A stretch of 18,501 bases of DNA from contig DNGI01000400.1 of assembly GCA_003486645.1 (NCBI GenBank), positions 742-19,242 on the forward strand. The letters run 5' to 3'. The number at the start of each line of letters is the position of its first letter. Position 1 is the stretch's first letter. A model generated the notes under the pieces. The model searched no databases, was not told the origin of the DNA, and saw nothing but the letters and a program-made list of their open reading frames with translations. The translations under genes were made by a program, and so were the position numbers. The stretch is from Cyanobacteria bacterium UBA11370 (lineage in GTDB: Bacteria; Cyanobacteriota; Cyanobacteriia; Cyanobacteriales; Coleofasciculaceae). This document shows, piece by piece, positions 14,218 through 18,501 of the stretch.

Positions 14218-15381
14218 GTGGATATTCAAATTGGGCGAGGTAAAATAGCTCGCAGAGCCTATGGCATCGATGAAATCGCACTAGTCCCCGGACAACGAAC
14301 CCTAGACCCTAGCTTGGCAGACACTCGCTGGACTTTAGGGGGCATTGAGCGGGAAATTCCAATCATCGCCAGCGCCATGGATGGGGTGGTAGATGTGCAA
14401 ATGGCTGTACTCCTGTCCCAGATGGGAGCATTGGGAGTTCTTAACTTAGAGGGGATTCAAACTCGTTATCCCGATCCAGTACCCATTCTGGAGCGAATCA
14501 CGGCGGTCGGCAAGTCTGAGTTTGTTAACCTGATGCAAGAACTCTATGCTGAACCGATTAAGCCAGAATTAATTACTCAGCGGATTCGAGAAATCAAAGA
14601 TAAAGGTGGCATTGCCGCAGTCAGTCTCACACCCGCAGGTGCAGCAAAATACGGTGAAGTCGTGGCGGCGGCGGGTGCAGATTTAATTTTTGTGCAGGCG
14701 ACGGTAGTTTCCACAGCGCACCTCTCACCAGAGTCTGTAACTCCTCTGGATTTGGTACAGTTCTGCCAGGAAATGCCCATGCCCGTAATTTTGGGGAATT
14801 GTGTGACTTACGACGTGACACTGAACTTGATGAAAGCTGGCGCTGCTGCCGTATTGGTGGGTATTGGTCCTGGTGCAGCTTGTACCTCCCGTGGGGTTTT
14901 GGGTGTAGGGGTTCCCCAAGCGACGGCAGTAGCTGACTGTGCGGCCGCTCGTGAGGATTACTATCAAGAAACAGGCAACTATATCCCTGTCATTGCTGAT
15001 GGTGGCTTAATTACAGGGGGTGATATCTGTAAATGTATCGCTTGTGGTGCCGATGCCGTCATGATTGGTTCCCCCCTTGCCCGCGCTAAAGAAGCACCAG
15101 GACGCGGGTTTCATTGGGGTATGGCAACTCCTAGTCCAGTTCTGCCTAGGGGGACGCGCATTCAGGTGGGTAGCACGGGTACATTAGCCCAAATTCTCAC
15201 AGGCCCTGCTCAATTAGATGATGGCACTCACAACCTCTTGGGAGCCTTAAAAACTAGTATGGGGACATTGGGCGCGAAAAATATTAAAGAAATGCAACAG
15301 GTTGAAGTGGTGATTGCTCCCTCTCTGCTAACTGAAGGAAAAGTTTACCAGAAAGCCCAGCAGTTAGGTATGGGGAAATAA
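14218..15381 (+). CDS. guaB3: GuaB3-family IMP dehydrogenase-related protein
   Basis: The 387-aa (beta/alpha)8-barrel protein starts at GTG 14218 ([20 protein letters not shown]), the standard family start. A TTG at 14197 adds seven unconserved residues. Conserved parts are [25 protein letters not shown] (48-60), ILGNCVTYD, the cysteine loop [10 protein letters not shown] (217-226) with C222 at the position of the IMP dehydrogenase nucleophile, and [31 protein letters not shown]. There are no CBS domains, which separates it from full GuaB. The family sits between IMP dehydrogenase and GMP reductase, so it acts in guanine nucleotide metabolism. I am sure of the family, less so of the exact reaction direction. 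No clear Shine-Dalgarno sequence is present. The Yfr1 RNA lies just downstream. Confidence 0.94.
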   Translation: MDIQIGRGKIARRAYGIDEIALVPGQRTLDPSLADTRWTLGGIEREIPIIASAMDGVVDVQMAVLLSQMGALGVLNLEGIQTRYPDPVPILERITAVGKSEFVNLMQELYAEPIKPELITQRIREIKDKGGIAAVSLTPAGAAKYGEVVAAAGADLIFVQATVVSTAHLSPESVTPLDLVQFCQEMPMPVILGNCVTYDVTLNLMKAGAAAVLVGIGPGAACTSRGVLGVGVPQATAVADCAAAREDYYQETGNYIPVIADGGLITGGDICKCIACGADAVMIGSPLARAKEAPGRGFHWGMATPSPVLPRGTRIQVGSTGTLAQILTGPAQLDDGTHNLLGALKTSMGTLGAKNIKEMQQVEVVIAPSLLTEGKVYQKAQQLGMGK

Positions 15382-15473
15382 GTCCTCTCTGTCGGCGGAT
15401 CTATACCTCTCAACAGAATCTTAAAAATTTCCGGACACTCTTAAGGATTACTGGAAAAACCAATCCCGTCGCA

Positions 15474-15479
15474 TACAAT
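15474..15479 (+). promoter_or_regulatory. Likely -10 box (TACAAT) of the Yfr1 RNA
   Basis: TACAAT ends seven to eight bases before the predicted 5' end of Yfr1. No good -35 is seen at 16-18 bp, which is common for strong cyanobacterial sRNA promoters. The call rests on position and sequence. Confidence 0.55.
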
Positions 15480-15486
15480 AGAGAAA

Positions 15487-15552
15487 GCGGAGACGCATGT
15501 TTCCGTTCACTCCTCACACCACACTCCGCCCGGACTTTGTTCGGGCGGTTCC
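15487..15552 (+). ncRNA. yfr1: Yfr1 small regulatory RNA
   Basis: All known parts of Yfr1 are present in order. The 5' hairpin is CGGAGAC-GCAT-GTTTCCG (15488-15505). A single-stranded stretch follows with the invariant 11-mer ACTCCTCACAC (15509-15519). A 3' terminator hairpin CCGCCCGGAC-TTT-GTTCGGGCGG (15526-15548) is followed by TTCCTTAT. The length of about 65 nt is within the family range. Yfr1 is found throughout cyanobacteria and uses the ultraconserved unpaired motif to base-pair with mRNAs, including porin-type outer membrane protein mRNAs. It lies between guaB3 and trxA, the neighbourhood I recall for it in other cyanobacteria. The ends are predicted to within a few bases. Confidence 0.93.
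15526..15552 (+). terminator. Rho-independent terminator of Yfr1
   Basis: The stem CCGCCCGGAC/GTTCGGGCGG has ten pairs and a TTT loop, and is followed by a short U-rich run (TTCC TTAT). It ends Yfr1 and probably also any readthrough from guaB3. Confidence 0.85.
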
Positions 15553-15555
15553 TTA

Positions 15556-15582
15556 TAGATACTGTAGATACTTTAGATACTT
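15556..15582. repeat. Nonamer direct repeat TAGATACTK, three copies
   Basis: Three adjacent 9-bp units, TAGATACTG, TAGATACTT and TAGATACTT, lie between the Yfr1 terminator and the trxA promoter region. They could be a simple repeat or a tandem binding site. Nothing in the sequence decides between the two. Confidence 0.75.
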
Positions 15583-15612
15583 TTTTAAGCGCAGAAACGG
15601 CGTTTTCGCTGT

Positions 15613-15626
15613 GGTAAAATCTACCT
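15613..15626 (+). promoter_or_regulatory. Possible trxA promoter (-10 region TGGTAAAAT)
   Basis: TGGTAAAATCTACC about 40 bp before the trxA start offers an extended -10-like box (TAAAAT). An imperfect inverted repeat, AGCGCAGAAAC-GGC-GTTTTCGCT, sits just upstream at the -35 position. The placement is tentative. Confidence 0.35.
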
Positions 15627-15663
15627 AGTTAGATTAAAACAGTACACGCAAGGATTTCCAGGC

Positions 15664-15987
15664 ATGTCAACAGCCCTACAAGTTACAGACGCCAGTTTTA
15701 AGCAAGACGTACTTGACAGTGAAATTCCCGTCTTAGTTGATTTTTGGGCTCCCTGGTGTGGTCCGTGTCGGATGGTTGCACCCGTTGTTGATGAAATTGC
15801 AACGCAGTACGAAGGACAGGTGAAGGTTGTTAAGCTCAACACCGATGAGAATCCTAACGTAGCAAGTCAGTACGGTATCCGCAGCATCCCGACATTGATG
15901 ATTTTTAAAGGGGGGCAAAGAGTTGATATGGTAGTGGGCGCAGTTCCCAAAACTACCTTGGCAAATACCCTAGAAAAATACCTCTGA
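15664..15987 (+). CDS. trxA: Thioredoxin (m-type)
   Basis: The 107-aa dithiol-disulfide oxidoreductase has the active site WCGPC at residues 31-35 within [20 protein letters not shown]. The rest of the fold is clear: [32 protein letters not shown] with the cis-proline of SIPTL. The length is normal and there is no transit or signal peptide. It acts in the cytoplasm, reducing target enzymes with electrons from thioredoxin reductase. The ATG at 15664 has AAGGA ten bases upstream. It is the gene right after Yfr1, in the same direction, with its own spacer of about 110 bp. The downstream flank has a HIP1 site overlapping its stop. Confidence 0.97.
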   Translation: MSTALQVTDASFKQDVLDSEIPVLVDFWAPWCGPCRMVAPVVDEIATQYEGQVKVVKLNTDENPNVASQYGIRSIPTLMIFKGGQRVDMVVGAVPKTTLANTLEKYL

Positions 15988-16745
15988 GCGATCGCTAGGG
16001 GGTAACGGTTAGCCTCATAGAACTAGTGCATCTCGGCAAAAGTTTGTAACCCCCTTACCCTAAATGGGGAAATCCTGATCCAGGAACGGTTTAATGGGTA
16101 ACTTATTTCTGCCACGCTGCACTAGGTGTGCGGGTGAAATAAATATCTACAGCTATACACTCATCCAGGAAAAGCTCTTGTCTGTGATCACCAGCTAAGT
16201 ACCTGGACAGAAATATTTACACACATATATTTTTGTAAGTCTCACAGGGACTGAATTTCAGAGTCTATTCTGTGTAATTAATTTTGTCCAACTACTTAAC
16301 TCTGCTCTTCCTCAGCGTTATGGACATCCACTTCGTCTCAATCAACAATTTAGCTCATGTCGGCTTGAAGGGGTAAGGGGGAGATGTTTGATGAGGGGCA
16401 ATTAGGCGGACATGATATTAGAGTCAGTCGGAGTCAAACCAATCACCCCCTACATTCCTGGTGCTTGTACACCATACCCGGTTTGCGATCGCCCAAGCTT
16501 TCCCCTCATTAACCGTTTGTAAAAACCTACCCAAATCTGGACACAACTAGAAATAGCTACCCAGAGTAACAAACGTGCAGGTTAAGGGTCAAAAGTTACG
16601 GGATTAGCTCTTGTAACCGACCGTAACGAGGTAATTTGGGGAATGGAGTTTTAATTCATTCCTTGAGGATACCGATATTCAATAGGCAATAAATAAACGC
16701 CATGAATGATATCTTTACAGTTAAATGACACCCAACTCTTCAAGA
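15988..16745. other. 758-bp gap between convergent trxA and cyclase genes, no gene recognised
   Basis: No open frame of useful size, tRNA, RNase P, tmRNA or SRP RNA signature is visible on either strand. It holds several inverted repeats. CCCCCTTACCC (16049-16059) pairs with GGGTAAGGGGG (16372-16382) about 310 bp away. GTTACG (16595-16600) pairs with CGTAAC (16622-16627). GGAATG (16640-16645) pairs with CATTCC (16657-16662). HIP1 sites occur at 15988 and 16485. As the space between two gene ends it is unusually long. Confidence 0.6.
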
Positions 16746-18347
16746 TCACTTCGTTTGATAAACTCGTATGGGTCGATCAATCCCTTTAAAACGATAATCT
16801 CCCATCTCCTCCAAACCTTGCTTTTGCCTCAGCATTTGATAAGTCGCTTCACTCACAACACATCCACCCGGCGGACAAATAGCTTCCATGCGAGACGCTA
16901 AATTAATGGTTCCTCCCAATGCCGTATAATCAACTCGTTGAGAACTACCAACATCTCCAATGACCGCCTTTCCACTATTAACCGCAATCCGTAATTGTAG
17001 CGGTTCACTCAAAATCTTATTCGTATTCAAACGCTCTAAACGAGTTAACATTCCCTTAGCCGCCACAACGGCGCGATCGGCATGATCTTTTTGCGGTTCA
17101 GGAGCGCCAAAAAACGCCATGATGCAATCTCCAATATACTTATCTAATGTGCCACCAACGGCAAACACTTCTTGCAACATTTCCTCAAATAAATGATTGA
17201 GTAATTGAGCAATTTCTACCGGAGTTAAGCGTTCTGAAAGAGCAGTAAAACCCACAATATCAGCAAAAAGAATACTAATTTCACCCTCTTCAGGAGGTAA
17301 ACGCCCCTCTGGTAATGCTCCTACAGAAATGAGTTGCTGTACAACCGCTGGAGAGTGATAGCGTTCTAATTTTTGCCGAATCATTTCTTCATTTTTGAGC
17401 TTCTGTGTCAACAGCCAACGTTGAACACTCGAAGCAACCAAATTCGCTAACGTTGAAAAAAAGCTCAAATCATCCTCTCCTTCCTTCGTCCAACGGTTTG
17501 ACGAATGATGAGCATCAGCATAAAGCACACCAACCACTTTATTTTCATCCCACAACGGCACACCCATCGCGCTGCGAATGCCTTTAAATAAAATACTTTG
17601 TTGCCCTTCAAAACGCTCATCCATCTGAGCATCAGCCGTTTGAATAGCGACTTTTTCGGTAAACACTTTTTGACAAATTGTACGGCTAATCCAACTGCCA
17701 TCCGGTGTCAAATTCTGTTGTTGAGCAGCATTTCTAGCGGCTGCATTCAATAATTCAAGTTGCCCTGTTCCCTTAAAATCGAGTAATAATGCCAAGCGAT
17801 CAATACTATTAAGATAACGAAAAACCACTTCCTGAACTTGGGAAAAAATCTCTTCTATGGATTCAGCCCCACTCAAATTCTTAGCAATTTCTACTAAATC
17901 TTTCAAACGCGCGATCGCTTTTTCTTTATTACTCGCTTCGTCATCCAAGTCATTCGCTTGCATCCATCGCTGTTGCAGTTCTTTGACATTGCGAAGGATC
18001 GTCGTTCCCGAAGGTAAAGATTGCAGTTGTACCGTATCAACTTGAACGGGATCGGTCAATAGCACAAACAGGCTAATATCCCCTAACCAAATCACGTCCC
18101 CATTATTGACCATTTGGGGAGAGAGAACAGGGCGTTCATTTAAGAGTGTCCCATTTTTACTACCCATGTCCTCAATCATCCATGCCCCAGTCGCTGTTTT
18201 CAAAAAACGGGCATGGTATCGGGAAATTCCCTCAAACGGCAAGTTTAAGTCACATTCCGGCAATCGACCAATCATAAATTCATCCCGATTTACCGTAACC
18301 ATTCGTTCTGTATTTCCCTCGTGTAGGCGCAGTTTGAGTTCAGCCAT
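16746..18347 (-). CDS. Adenylate cyclase with FHA and GAF domains
   Basis: The 533-aa class III cyclase makes cAMP from ATP. The start at ATG 18347 is supported by AGGAGG ten bases upstream; a longer frame to 18419 lacks conserved sequence. An FHA phosphothreonine-binding domain (about 1-100) has GR (27-28), SRYH (42-45) and GSKNGT (62-67). A GAF domain (about 145-312) ends in GVLYADAHHSSNRWTKEGEDDL. A linker helix leads to the catalytic domain (about 353-533): ILFADIVGF with metal ligand D363, LDKYIGD with substrate lysine K403 and metal ligand D407, adenine-specifying D473 in VDYTALGG, and the transition-state pair N482/R486 in INLASR. All catalytic residues are present, so it should be active and cytosolic. 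FHA and GAF imply control by phosphorylated partners and a small ligand. Confidence 0.93.
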   Translation of the reverse strand: MAELKLRLHEGNTERMVTVNRDEFMIGRLPECDLNLPFEGISRYHARFLKTATGAWMIEDMGSKNGTLLNERPVLSPQMVNNGDVIWLGDISLFVLLTDPVQVDTVQLQSLPSGTTILRNVKELQQRWMQANDLDDEASNKEKAIARLKDLVEIAKNLSGAESIEEIFSQVQEVVFRYLNSIDRLALLLDFKGTGQLELLNAAARNAAQQQNLTPDGSWISRTICQKVFTEKVAIQTADAQMDERFEGQQSILFKGIRSAMGVPLWDENKVVGVLYADAHHSSNRWTKEGEDDLSFFSTLANLVASSVQRWLLTQKLKNEEMIRQKLERYHSPAVVQQLISVGALPEGRLPPEEGEISILFADIVGFTALSERLTPVEIAQLLNHLFEEMLQEVFAVGGTLDKYIGDCIMAFFGAPEPQKDHADRAVVAAKGMLTRLERLNTNKILSEPLQLRIAVNSGKAVIGDVGSSQRVDYTALGGTINLASRMEAICPPGGCVVSEATYQMLRQKQGLEEMGDYRFKGIDRPIRVYQTK

Positions 18348-18480
18348 AACTCCGATACCTCCTGGCAGAGAACAAGACGTGTAAGAAATCTTGAAGCAAA
18401 GGGATCTTCCTTTGGTCAAACCTCACCTTTCTACCAGGTTAGGATATTGTCTGCGTTAGCGGAAAGGGTAATTAGGGAAT

Positions 18481-18501
18481 GGGGAGTGGGGAGATGGGGG
18501 G
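18481..18501. repeat. Heptamer repeat GGGGAGT-type, runs to window edge
   Basis: GGGGAGT, GGGGAGA and a run of G stand upstream of the cyclase gene. This is the third member of the GGGGAGT repeat family in the window, and it may continue beyond the edge. Confidence 0.7.

Noticed and set aside
16319..16375. 18-codon ORF in the gap after trxA
   Set aside because: It is very short, with no ribosome binding site and no recognisable sequence.
16466..16471. TGTACA in the long gene-free interval
   Set aside because: No spaced GACA/TGTTAA units are found on either side.

Overview
The window comes from a cyanobacterial chromosome. The evidence is 12 copies of the octamer GCGATCGC (the HIP1 site), a GuaB3-type IMP dehydrogenase relative, an m-type thioredoxin, a Yfr1 small RNA, an extended pyruvate kinase with a C-terminal phosphohistidine domain, and heptanucleotide tandem repeats between genes. 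I do not assign a species.

Core block 1 (1-3801, minus strand) runs pyk, murE, then the beginning of a histidine-kinase-like gene cut by the window edge. A cyanobacterial-type palindrome (261-293) sits between murE and that gene.

Accessory block (about 4042-10850) has no HIP1 site from 3525 to 10529. It holds two small two-gene modules: DUF6883/DUF4926, and a nucleotidyltransferase-like protein with an XRE regulator. Next come a TniQ coding remnant, a two-gene restriction-modification system (PD-(D/E)XK-like protein plus a large N6-adenine DNA methyltransferase) and one unrecognised ORF. The block ends at 10850 in a well-formed Tn7-like transposon end: four repeats at 20-21 bp pitch and a terminal TGTACA. 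That end lies five bases from the 3' end of tRNA-Cys(GCA). About 110 bp inside it is a 13-nt copy of the D-arm/anticodon part of the same tRNA, oriented so that a type V-K CRISPR-associated transposon (CAST) using it as a short homing guide would insert about where this element sits. TniQ also resembles the short V-K CAST TniQ. No cas12k, tnsB or tnsC is visible here, so this looks like a decayed or minimised CAST carrying a defence cargo, or one edge of a rearranged element.

Core block 2 (10856-18501) has tRNA-Cys, an NfeD/YqiJ-like membrane protein followed by a flotillin (a likely membrane-microdomain pair), guaB3, the Yfr1 sRNA, trxA, a 758-bp stretch with no recognisable gene, and an FHA-GAF-adenylate cyclase on the minus strand. 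The guaB3-yfr1-trxA order matches the arrangement I recall for this sRNA in other cyanobacteria.
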